From assembly GCF_044962685.1 (NCBI RefSeq), contig NZ_JBBKTX010000004.1, positions 1-64,000 on the forward strand: a stretch of 64,000 nucleotides of DNA, in the 5' to 3' direction. Below the pieces are notes generated by a model. That model was not told the origin of the DNA. It was given only the letters and a program-made list of their open reading frames with translations, and searched no databases. Source of the DNA: Oceanobacter antarcticus. Its GTDB lineage: Bacteria > Pseudomonadota > Gammaproteobacteria > Pseudomonadales > Oceanobacteraceae. Below, in pieces: positions 25,937 to 33,546 of the stretch (within the stretch, counting starts at the first letter, position 1; every line of letters begins with the position of its first letter). The position numbers and the translations under genes were made by a program.

Positions 25937-27298
25937 TTAACGAACCCCTTGTGCTGCCAGGCCCTGGCCGGTAAAGGTATTGGTTGGCCAACGATTGGTC
26001 GGTCGGTGATGGAATTCCTGATCGTTCAAGACATTGGCCACATAACCTTCACCAGACAACAGATCGTAGTAACCAAAGGTCTGGCGAATCGTGCCGGGAA
26101 AGTCTGGCATCACGTAGTTAAAGCCCCACAACGTCTTCCACAGCTGGCCTTTGCCATCCCAACGGTCGCCCAACACCGCTTGCCAGGTGTCTTCGTCCAG
26201 GTAGTACTTGCTTTTGGGAACACGATGACGCTTGCCTTCCGCCAGTGTCGCTTCGACGACCCACACCCGGTGCAACTCCCAGCGTACGGCTGCGGGATTG
26301 AGGTGCTGGCCGGTAATGATCTGATCTTCGCTGTATTGCAAAAACCGGTTCTGGTTGTAGGGCACCAGGATTTCCTGCTTGCCCAGCAGTTTCCAGTCGA
26401 ACAGGTCGGTACGACCCGAAAACACCGATATCTCGTCAAATGACATCAGACCGGCAGTAGCGGGAGCTGGCGTATCGCAACAGGCATTCGGCAAACGCCG
26501 AACCCGGCGCTGACCTGTCAGGTAGACATAGGCCGCCGACTTGTCGGCATCCAGGTTATCACGTCCGACGATCATTTCACCGGCACGAATCGGCGGTCCG
26601 ACGTTGGTCAGGTTAATTTCCCAGTACATGCCATCGTAGTTATCCACGCTGCCATCCTGAAAGTAATACGGCATATTCTGGCGAATAGACCCCTCGGTGG
26701 TCAGTACGCTTCTGCCGTTCGAAGTGATCTGATATTGCGTCAGCATCACCTCCCAACTGCTTCCCGCCCAGCCGAGAATATGATTTTTAATGGCTTCAAG
26801 ACCTGTTTTAGCAATCGGGAACGGCACGCCACCGTAGGCACCCTTGAGGGTGTGACCATCCAGAGTCGCGCGAATCGCATTGGCGGCAGTGTTGTCATAC
26901 ACCCACTGGGGCGCTGACGCAGTACGATGAGTCGGATAGACATTCAGATGGTAGCTATCCGGGTATTTTTGCAGCATCGCCTTGACACCGTCAGTCAACT
27001 GATCGGCATACTGATTCATGTTGTCGACGGTGATGGTGTACAGCGGCTGCTCATCCTTGAACGGATCGCTGCGACGCCCGCCCGCCACATCACCGGGAAT
27101 TGGCTGGGTGTAACCGCCAGTCCAGGCAGGAATGATACCAGCCGCATTCCCGGCGCGCTCGGCACCAAGCGGGGTCAGATCCCGCTGCAAACGAGCAGCT
27201 TCTTTTTCTGAAACAGCCGCGCTGGCGACCAGACTGGAACACGACAATACCGTTGTAGAAATAACGGCCAACAGTGCCCGGCTTTTGTTGTTATACAT
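25937..27298 (-). CDS. DUF1329 family envelope protein
   Basis: A 453-residue protein with a signal peptide (to about residue 27, SAAVSEKEA). It has family strings GIIPAWTGGYTQP near residue 58, ETAL-like helical segments, and a late WQAVLGDRWDGKGQLWKTLWGFNYVMPDFPGT. GGAGG lies 5 nt before the ATG. DUF1329 proteins are LolB/outer-membrane-lipoprotein-like folds that occur with DUF1302 porins and RND pumps in operons for fatty, terpenoid, steroid or aromatic substrates. A role in moving a hydrophobic molecule through the periplasm is inferred. It is second in an operon, 17 nt after DUF1302. Confidence 0.88.
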   Translation of the reverse strand: MYNNKSRALLAVISTTVLSCSSLVASAAVSEKEAARLQRDLTPLGAERAGNAAGIIPAWTGGYTQPIPGDVAGGRRSDPFKDEQPLYTITVDNMNQYADQLTDGVKAMLQKYPDSYHLNVYPTHRTASAPQWVYDNTAANAIRATLDGHTLKGAYGGVPFPIAKTGLEAIKNHILGWAGSSWEVMLTQYQITSNGRSVLTTEGSIRQNMPYYFQDGSVDNYDGMYWEINLTNVGPPIRAGEMIVGRDNLDADKSAAYVYLTGQRRVRRLPNACCDTPAPATAGLMSFDEISVFSGRTDLFDWKLLGKQEILVPYNQNRFLQYSEDQIITGQHLNPAAVRWELHRVWVVEATLAEGKRHRVPKSKYYLDEDTWQAVLGDRWDGKGQLWKTLWGFNYVMPDFPGTIRQTFGYYDLLSGEGYVANVLNDQEFHHRPTNRWPTNTFTGQGLAAQGVR

Positions 27299-27314
27299 AA
27301 TTGCCTCCGGCTAT

Positions 27315-28991
27315 TTAAAAGGTAGTACTGACAGACAATGAGAGGTAATCCCTGTCTTTCAGCGCTTGTTTGAATTGGGGGTCATTATTGTTATCGTTGC
27401 CTGAGCCAATCGGTCCGTGGAACCTCATATAGCTCAGCGAACCAGTCCAGCGACTCAGATATATTGCCTTGACGCCAACATTAAAATCGCCGCCCCGGTC
27501 AACACCAAAAGCCGGGCCAACGGCAGACGAACGACCCCATGTATAGCTACCACCGATCGTTGGACTTACATCAATACCGGAGAATAACTGGCGATAGGTC
27601 GGGCTATAAACAACCCGAATAGCCGATGCCGATTTATCGGTATTCGGATTCAATGCACCCTCGTTATCAGTAATGGCCATACGCGTATTCCAGGCAACTT
27701 CACCCAAGAAACTGGCCTCATCTGAAATAAACGAAGGGCCGAGGCTGGCGAGCCATGACACCTGGGCATGACCCGTCTTGCCTACCGCATAACCAGGGTT
27801 ATCACTGTTGTTGTATTCGGTGCCGACACCGATGGTTTCCAGAATGGTTACGCCAGAACTGGCCAACGGTGCGTTCAGACGAACGGAGGCTTCACCCGCC
27901 AGGCTCCACACGCCGACCGTTTTGGCAAAACTGGCGCCAAACGCCTTTATCCCTTCATGATAGGCCCACTGGAACTTGGAAGCCGTCAGCTCCGGCGGAG
28001 TACCAGACAAGGTGGTGTAGATAACGCTGGGAGAAAACGAATTGTATCGAATGGCGTACAGACCAAAATCGGTGTCAACCTCAGGCACATACAAGCGTGC
28101 CTGCAGGCCGTACTGGCCGCTGCCAGACGCCTCCATATCACCGCCATTTTCAAACACACCGGTGGGGCCAGCATTCAAACGCTCTCCAGCAAGTACATCA
28201 CTGCTCGACAGATAAGCACCCGCTGGCAACAAACGGGTTTTCTCCCATTCGTACCCAACATAGGCACCCAGCGACAAATAGTCGGACAACGATAAGGTGG
28301 CAGACACCTTGCCCAGCGGCCGAGCTACTTCCTTGAACTGGGAATTGGGAACCGATAACAATTTCACCAGATCCAGCGGTGCCTGACCACCGGCAATACC
28401 ATTCGCGCCATAAAACAGGCTCTCACCCCATAGCAAGGTATGACGCCCGACCCGCACCGTACTCATGTGCTCACCAAAGCTGAAGTAGCCGTACACGAAG
28501 GCATCCAGCAGTTCAACATCCCCCCCCATAATGGTGCGGGCATCGTCTGAAAACTCATCTGCCGAATCGGCATTAGAGGTAGTGGTATCGTTGTCGGTAT
28601 CCTGATGGTAAATCTGATCGTACCAACCCGCCGCACTGACCCGAGCGCCCATGTTTTTATAGGCCAGGTCAACCTCAGTCAGGATATCCAGTCGGTTGGA
28701 GACCAGCCCCTTGTCGAAGTTATTGTCACCGTCGTCTTGGTTAACATTATTGGGGCCGACAATGCCATTGGCATCGTACTGTGTTTCGGAAAGCTCTGCA
28801 GACCGCTCTTTGAGGCGATAGGCAGCACTGTATTTGACCGTATTATCCAAACGCAGGGACAGTTCCGGATGACCGGTATCAATCGTAAATGCGTGAACAG
28901 ATGTTGTGCATACCATGATGGCCAGAGAGAGCACTTTGGGGTGCAATTTCTGACACACGGGAGCCATACCCTTGCGAGTGTTTATCGTCAT
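27315..28991 (-). CDS. DUF1302 family outer-membrane protein
   Basis: A 558-residue protein with a signal peptide ending near SVHA/FTIDTG. The mature part is rich in alternating beta strands and closes with DYLSLSVSTTF, whose terminal Phe is typical of outer-membrane barrels. The start at 28991 is chosen for GGAGGAGGG 5-8 nt upstream rather than an ATG five codons earlier. DUF1302 proteins probably act as substrate-specific channels. It is transcribed divergently from the LysR gene, 284 nt away, and is the likely first target of that regulator. Confidence 0.88.
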   Translation of the reverse strand: MTINTRKGMAPVCQKLHPKVLSLAIMVCTTSVHAFTIDTGHPELSLRLDNTVKYSAAYRLKERSAELSETQYDANGIVGPNNVNQDDGDNNFDKGLVSNRLDILTEVDLAYKNMGARVSAAGWYDQIYHQDTDNDTTTSNADSADEFSDDARTIMGGDVELLDAFVYGYFSFGEHMSTVRVGRHTLLWGESLFYGANGIAGGQAPLDLVKLLSVPNSQFKEVARPLGKVSATLSLSDYLSLGAYVGYEWEKTRLLPAGAYLSSSDVLAGERLNAGPTGVFENGGDMEASGSGQYGLQARLYVPEVDTDFGLYAIRYNSFSPSVIYTTLSGTPPELTASKFQWAYHEGIKAFGASFAKTVGVWSLAGEASVRLNAPLASSGVTILETIGVGTEYNNSDNPGYAVGKTGHAQVSWLASLGPSFISDEASFLGEVAWNTRMAITDNEGALNPNTDKSASAIRVVYSPTYRQLFSGIDVSPTIGGSYTWGRSSAVGPAFGVDRGGDFNVGVKAIYLSRWTGSLSYMRFHGPIGSGNDNNNDPQFKQALKDRDYLSLSVSTTF

Positions 28992-29118
28992 CAGACCCTC
29001 CTCCAATTATTTGGAGATTGTTGTTTTTATTCAGGGAGCCGAACACCGGAGCCAGCGTTATCGCTACTGAACTGAGGCTAGCGATGTACCGCGAGAGGGC
29101 AGATTACGAGTGACCGAC

Positions 29119-29178
29119 CATTCAGTAAAACGCTTAAAACTAAACAGAGGATTCGATAAGATCGAACGTTTATTGAAT
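29119..29178. promoter_or_regulatory. Putative LysR-type operator between DUF1302 and lysR
   Basis: ATTCGATAA (29151-29159) and TTATTGAAT (29170-29178) form an inverted repeat with one mismatch. A further half-site ATTCAGTAA (29119-29127) lies 32 bp upstream in direct orientation, about three helical turns away. The arrangement of a dyad plus an extra half-site in a divergent promoter region is typical for LysR-type regulators. The site begins about 130 bp from the DUF1302 start and lies about 100 bp before lysR. Confidence 0.5.
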
Positions 29179-29275
29179 AATTCGGTCATCCGCCCATTTG
29201 CCAATAAGGCTGGTCAAAGCAGCTGGAAAGACTCTACTCTGTGAGCCGGAATGGCGAGACAAGAGGGGAAACATC

Positions 29276-30199
29276 ATGCGTTTTAACAAGCTGGATCTGA
29301 ATTTGCTGATCGCACTGGATGTGTTGCTAAAAGAACGAAGTATTACCAGAGCAGCAGAAAAGCTGAACCTGAGTCCATCCGCCGTCAGCAACTCACTCTC
29401 ACGTCTGAGGGAGTATTTCAACGACGATATCCTGACCCAGATCGGCCGTAAGATGTACATCACGCCATTAGGGGAAGACATGCAGGATTCCGTCCGTAAT
29501 GTGCTCAATCTGATCGAAAGCAGTATTCTTATCCAGCCCAACTTTGACCCCGCCACTACCGACAGAACCTTCAGTATCTTCTGCTCTGACTACACCCAGA
29601 TGGTACTTATTCCCCACCTGCTGATGCTGGCAGAACAACAAAACAGCAATGCCCGCTTCCGGTTTTTGCCACAGATTGAAAATCCGCATAAGTCCATGGA
29701 GCGAGGCGAGGCCGACCTGCTGATTATTCCGTCGGACTTTGTCTCCGCCGAAAACCCCAGCGATGTACTTTATGAAGAAGATTTTGTGTGCATGATGTGG
29801 AACGACAGCGCTATTGCACACACCCCCCTGACCGTAGCGGCCTATGCCAATGCGGGTCATGTCAGCATGGAGCCTTCCGCCCATCGCCGAGATTTTTTCA
29901 GCCAGTTTATTAACCAGGAATACGGCATCAACCGTCACATTACCGTCAGCACCTACAGCTTTGCCGTATTGCCTTCCATGGTGGTCGGGACAGAAAACAT
30001 CGCCACTGTGCATGCACGTCTGGCCCGTCAAATTGCCAGAATCTGGCCGCTCACGATCAAGCCCCTACCCTTTGCCATGGCGCGAATGAAGCAATGTGTG
30101 CAATGGCATCAGTACCGCAATAATGACAAAGGGCTAATCTGGCTCCGAGAACTGCTGGTCAAAGCCACCTCCCAATTGGATATCTCACCCCCGGCGTAG
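29276..30199 (+). CDS. LysR-type regulator, NodD/NahR-like
   Basis: A 307-residue LysR protein. The N-terminus MRFNKLDLNLLIALDVLL followed by the HTH ITRAAEKLNLSPSAVSNSLSRLR and YFNDDILTQIGRKMYITPLGE is close to the pattern of NodD-type regulators. The C-terminal part is the effector-binding domain (IFCSDYTQMVLIPHL onward). Regulators of this branch respond to flavonoids (NodD, FdeR) or to salicylate and related phenols (NahR). GAGGGG lies 8-9 nt before the ATG; an upstream in-frame ATG lacks a ribosome site. Divergence from the DUF1302 operon suggests it activates the catabolic cluster. Confidence 0.9.
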   Translation: MRFNKLDLNLLIALDVLLKERSITRAAEKLNLSPSAVSNSLSRLREYFNDDILTQIGRKMYITPLGEDMQDSVRNVLNLIESSILIQPNFDPATTDRTFSIFCSDYTQMVLIPHLLMLAEQQNSNARFRFLPQIENPHKSMERGEADLLIIPSDFVSAENPSDVLYEEDFVCMMWNDSAIAHTPLTVAAYANAGHVSMEPSAHRRDFFSQFINQEYGINRHITVSTYSFAVLPSMVVGTENIATVHARLARQIARIWPLTIKPLPFAMARMKQCVQWHQYRNNDKGLIWLRELLVKATSQLDISPPA

Positions 30200-30258
30200 C
30201 AGCCGATCGCACAGCAGCCAATGTCTCGAACACCCACTTGGTGCTGACCGATCACCTG

Positions 30259-30287
30259 AGGCACTGGTAGCCAGTGCCTGTTTCTGA
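30259..30287 (+). terminator. Hairpin terminator after lysR
   Basis: AGGCACTGG (30259-30267), loop TAG and CCAGTGCCT (30271-30279) form a perfect 9-bp stem followed by GTTTCTG. It lies 60 nt after the lysR stop and ahead of the VanAB-like promoter, so it probably insulates the two units. The U-run is short. Confidence 0.6.
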
Positions 30288-30362
30288 TGATCAGCTACCA
30301 ACCATCGCTATCTTGAACCGTGCTTACCCTCACAGCAGACTCAACTTGTCAGCTCCGGAACC

Positions 30363-30391
30363 TTGACATAAAAAATACTCACCACTAAAGT
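30363..30391 (+). promoter_or_regulatory. Promoter of the VanAB-like operon
   Basis: TTGACA at 30363-30368 and TAAAGT at 30386-30391 are separated by 17 nt: a perfect -35 and a 4/6 -10 box at optimal spacing. The transcription start would fall near 30398, just before the tandem operators, giving a leader of about 120 nt. Confidence 0.6.
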
Positions 30392-30398
30392 AAACATA

Positions 30399-30423
30399 GT
30401 TAACTTAACACTGTTAATTTAAC
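30399..30423. promoter_or_regulatory. Tandem 11-bp palindromic operators
   Basis: GTTAACTTAAC (30399-30409) and GTTAATTTAAC (30413-30423) are two copies of the palindrome GTTAA-N-TTAAC, 14 bp apart start to start. They directly follow the predicted transcription start, the usual place for a repressor. The TetR-family gene at the end of this unit is the first candidate to bind here, and the AraC gene beyond it is another. Confidence 0.55.
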
Positions 30424-30521
30424 CTTTGAAACACCCGCTACATAAAAATAAATCACCAGGTCATGGATCATCACGCCCGGCAAGGGATAACAGCATCCAT
30501 AACCCAGCAGGAGAACACCGT

Positions 30522-31565
30522 ATGCCTTATCTGATGAATTGTTGGTACGTGGCCGCATGGGCCAGCGAAGTAAGCACCGGGGAACTGTTTCCCCGCACCC
30601 TATTGGATCAGAAAGTCGTCATCTACCGCGACAACGAAGGCGTGGCCCACGCCTTGCTGGATCGCTGTCCCCACCGTTTTGTCCCCCTGTCCAGCGGCAG
30701 CCTCTGCGATGGTGGCCGTTCGATCCAGTGCAATTACCATGGATTGCAGTTCAACCAGTCCGGCCAGTGCGTGCACAATCCGCACGGTGATGGAAAAATA
30801 CCCGCAGCCGCTCGCGTCAAGACCTTCCCGTTGGTCGAAAAACACAACTGTCTGTGGATCTGGATGGGTGACCAAGACAAGGCTGACCCAGCACTGATAA
30901 CCGATTTTTCCTGCATGGATCGGGAACATTTCTACGTGGGTGAAGGGTATTTATATGCCAAAGCCAACTATGTGCTGGAGTCCGATAACATTCTAGACCT
31001 GTCCCATATCGAGTTCTTGCATCCTGGCACGCTGGGCAGCGATGCTGTCAAAGACTCGGTCACCGAAGTGAAACAGGATGGCGACACCGTCTGGTCCATG
31101 CGCCAAACCAACAACGAAATCCTGCCCGATTTCCTGTACCAGGCCTGGGGCATTGAACATGGAAAACGGGTCGATCGCTGGATCGACGTCCGTTGGGACG
31201 CCCCGGCCAACATGCTGCTGATCAGCGGTGCAACCCCCACCGGACAGCCCAGAGAAAACGGCATCGAAACCTTGATTCCACATATTTTCACCCCCGAAAC
31301 CGCACATTCCACGCATTACTGGTTTGGCATGTCCTTTCCCAAGGCCATCGGGCCGCATGCGCAGCAATTGGCTGACGAACAGGTCGCCAACCTGAGCGTG
31401 CCGTTTGAAACCGAAGACCTGCCCATGCTGGAAGCCCAGCAAGACAACATGGGTGACAGCGACTTCTGGGAAAACAAACCGGTCTTGCTGATCGGTGACG
31501 CAGGAGCCATTCGTGCACGCAGGACACTGGACAAGCTGATCAAGGCAGAAAACGCCGCGACCTGA
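30522..31565 (+). CDS. Rieske non-heme iron oxygenase, vanillate O-demethylase subunit A-like
   Basis: The 347-residue protein opens MPYLMNCWYVAAWASEV, the usual VanA-type start. It has the Rieske pair CPHRF near residue 47 and CNYHG near 66, and the mononuclear iron site NILDLSHIEFLH (D-x2-H-x4-H) near residue 160. The C-terminal part is the substrate pocket. VanA-type enzymes demethylate methoxy-aromatics or hydroxylate related substrates. The ATG at 30522 is chosen because CAGGAG lies 8 nt upstream; an earlier ATG lacks this. Sequence alone does not prove vanillate as substrate. Confidence 0.87.
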   Translation: MPYLMNCWYVAAWASEVSTGELFPRTLLDQKVVIYRDNEGVAHALLDRCPHRFVPLSSGSLCDGGRSIQCNYHGLQFNQSGQCVHNPHGDGKIPAAARVKTFPLVEKHNCLWIWMGDQDKADPALITDFSCMDREHFYVGEGYLYAKANYVLESDNILDLSHIEFLHPGTLGSDAVKDSVTEVKQDGDTVWSMRQTNNEILPDFLYQAWGIEHGKRVDRWIDVRWDAPANMLLISGATPTGQPRENGIETLIPHIFTPETAHSTHYWFGMSFPKAIGPHAQQLADEQVANLSVPFETEDLPMLEAQQDNMGDSDFWENKPVLLIGDAGAIRARRTLDKLIKAENAAT

Positions 31566-31594
31566 GCCAGCTCAGCATCCTATTCCTCAAACCG

Positions 31595-31781
31595 AGGGGA
31601 CGTTCTCAATGATTAAACCGAGCCTGCTGAGAGCCCGAAGGGTCAGGGTCAATATCCCGCCATGCGGTGTTCCATGCGGTGTTGTCGGACTTGAAAAGGA
31701 CGCGCTATTCTCGGCGTCCAACGCCTTGCCTGACGGGATTTTCCTCCTGACAGGCCACGTTAACTAATTGGAACGTCCCCT
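31595..31781. mobile_element. 187-bp MITE-like element with terminal inverted repeats
   Basis: The segment begins AGGGGACGTTC and ends GAACGTCCCCT, perfect inverted termini of 11 bp; the similarity continues imperfectly to about 22 bp on each side (…ATTAA inside the left end, TTAACTAATT inside the right end). It has no coding potential and contains a 12-bp tandem repeat (CCATGCGGTGTT, 31662-31685). No target duplication is obvious. It separates the oxygenase from its reductase. It looks like a non-autonomous element mobilised in trans, or a folded intercistronic RNA. Confidence 0.6.
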
Positions 31782-31788
31782 AGAACCA

Positions 31789-31813
31789 CCGCCGGGGATA
31801 ACAGCCCCGGCGG
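31789..31813 (+). other. Perfect 9-bp GC hairpin upstream of the reductase gene
   Basis: CCGCCGGGG (31789-31797), loop ATAACAG and CCCCGGCGG (31805-31813) form a very stable stem ending 24 nt before the reductase start. No U-run follows, so it is not a normal terminator. It may stabilise the downstream message or modulate the ratio of reductase to oxygenase. Confidence 0.55.
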
Positions 31814-31837
31814 ACTGCACTCGTACAGGTAAACAGC

Positions 31838-32800
31838 ATGTTTGACGTTATCGTCTCGAAACGCACTCAGGAATCAGAGCGAATCATCAGCCTGGAACTG
31901 ACCGCCCCCAACGGCGGCGAGTTACCGGAATTCAGCGCTGGCGCTCATATTGATGTCGTCACCCCAAATGGCCCCGTGCGCCAATACTCGTTGTGCAATA
32001 GCCCGGCTGAACGCCATCGCTATTGCATCGCAGTTCAGTTGGAAGCCGACTCTCGTGGTGGCTCGACCGCCATTCACCAGGCTGCAGTTGAAGGCAGTAC
32101 GCTGCAGATCAACGCCCCCAGAAACTTGTTCCCATTGGATAGCAGCGCCCAGCATTCGCTGCTGGTGGCGGGCGGCATAGGGGTGACCCCTATTCGCTCA
32201 ATGGCAGCCAGCCTGCACGGTGAAGGCAAATCGTTCGAGCTGCATTATTGCGGTCGCCAGTTAGCCAACATGGCCTACCTTAACGACCTGCAACAGTCCG
32301 AATACGGTGATCAGGTTCATATCCATTGCGATGAAAGTGAATCGGCCCAACGGCTGGACATCACCACCCTGTTGCAACAAACCGACCCGACCACCCATAT
32401 CTACGTCTGTGGCCCAGCCGGATTTATGGACTATATACTGGACGGCGCTGCTCAGGCTGGCTGGTCAGCCCAACAACTGCATCGGGAATATTTCAGTGCC
32501 TCCAGCCCAAGCGACGACGACGAGCAAGGCAATCGCGCGTTTGACCTGTTACTGAGCAGCAGCAATCAGGTGATCCGGGTGGCTGCCGACACCAGCGCAG
32601 CCGAAGCGCTGCTGGCTGCGGGTATCGATGTCCCCTTGTCGTGCGAACAGGGTATTTGCGGCTCCTGCCTGACCACCGTCCTGGAAGGGACTCCAGAACA
32701 CCGGGACAGCTTCCTTACCCCGGATGAACAGGCTGCCAATAACTGTTTCACCCCCTGTTGTTCACGAGCACACAGTCGTCAGTTGACCATTGACCTCTGA
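31838..32800 (+). CDS. VanB-like oxygenase reductase (FMN, NAD, [2Fe-2S])
   Basis: A 320-residue phthalate-dioxygenase-reductase-type protein. An N-terminal FMN-binding barrel (RQYSLCNSPAE) is followed by the NAD domain (LLVAGGIGVTPI, YVCGPAGFMDYIL). The C-terminal plant-type ferredoxin has the cluster motif CEQGICGSC (C-x4-C-x2-C) and a final Cys in FTPCCSRA. It passes electrons from NAD(P)H to the oxygenase encoded before it. The 272-nt gap to that gene, filled by the MITE-like segment and hairpin, is unusual for such a pair, which is normally adjacent. Confidence 0.9.
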   Translation: MFDVIVSKRTQESERIISLELTAPNGGELPEFSAGAHIDVVTPNGPVRQYSLCNSPAERHRYCIAVQLEADSRGGSTAIHQAAVEGSTLQINAPRNLFPLDSSAQHSLLVAGGIGVTPIRSMAASLHGEGKSFELHYCGRQLANMAYLNDLQQSEYGDQVHIHCDESESAQRLDITTLLQQTDPTTHIYVCGPAGFMDYILDGAAQAGWSAQQLHREYFSASSPSDDDEQGNRAFDLLLSSSNQVIRVAADTSAAEALLAAGIDVPLSCEQGICGSCLTTVLEGTPEHRDSFLTPDEQAANNCFTPCCSRAHSRQLTIDL

Positions 32801-32890
32801 AGCCCGAGTCTGGACAAGCACTCGAATCCTTCGGGGCAGAATGTTAGATTGCGCCTTTTGGCTGCACCGGCAACCAAAAGGCCGACGCAC

Positions 32891-33496
32891 ATGGAGCACC
32901 CAGTGAACAAGAAAACGTCCTATCACCATGGCAGCCTGCGCGCGACAGCCCTTGAACTGGCCCGCCAACTGATCGCCACGGAGGGACACGATGCCGTCCA
33001 AATCCGTCATCTGGCCAAAGCCATCGGTGTCACCCCAGCCGCCATGTACGGGCATTTTGCCAGCCGCAGCGACCTGTTGCTTGAACTGGCAGAAGAGGCC
33101 CACCAGCGCCTTTATCAACAGCTCGAACGGTTCCTTGCCAGTCACCCGGAACCACTGCCCGCGCTGAAAGTTGCTGTCCGCCATTTTATTGATTTTTGTC
33201 AGGCAAACCCCGGCACCTTTCGCATGATGTATCACGATGAAGTCATTCATGCCGCTAACGCAGAGCAGCGGCTGGCATCACTGGCCAGAACCTACCGACT
33301 GCTCTACCGCATGTTTTTACGCGCCTTTCCGGAACGGGATAGCCAGCAAATACAAATCAACATGATCTGTATGTGGTCAATGCTGTACGGCTTCGCCCTG
33401 GTACGCAATCAACAGATGTTGATGCCTTATATGTCTCAGGGGCTGAATGATGAAGCGCTGATCAATCAGGTGGTGCAAGCAGCCATCACCTCCTGA
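32891..33496 (+). CDS. TetR/AcrR-family regulator
   Basis: A 201-residue protein with an N-terminal TetR HTH: SYHHGSLRATALELARQLIATEGHDAVQIRHLAKAIGVTPAAMYGHFASRSDLLLELAEEA. A helical ligand domain follows, with DUF1956/WHG-like features (FRMMYHDEV, MWSMLYGFALV). Two starts are possible: ATG 32891, or GTG 32903 with GGAG 6 nt upstream. It follows the VanB-like gene by 90 nt on the same strand. It most likely represses the VanAB-like unit and itself through the tandem palindromes at 30399-30423. Confidence 0.88.
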   Translation: MEHPVNKKTSYHHGSLRATALELARQLIATEGHDAVQIRHLAKAIGVTPAAMYGHFASRSDLLLELAEEAHQRLYQQLERFLASHPEPLPALKVAVRHFIDFCQANPGTFRMMYHDEVIHAANAEQRLASLARTYRLLYRMFLRAFPERDSQQIQINMICMWSMLYGFALVRNQQMLMPYMSQGLNDEALINQVVQAAITS

Positions 33497-33546
33497 CCTG
33501 CTCGTCTCATACGCAGGGTGTGAGGGTGCCTGATATATGGAAAATG

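Noticed and set aside
31620..31660. CTGAGAG...GGGTCAGGG string reminiscent of a TPP riboswitch core
   Set aside because: The rest of the thi-box is missing, the string lies inside the MITE-like element, and the downstream gene has no link to thiamine.
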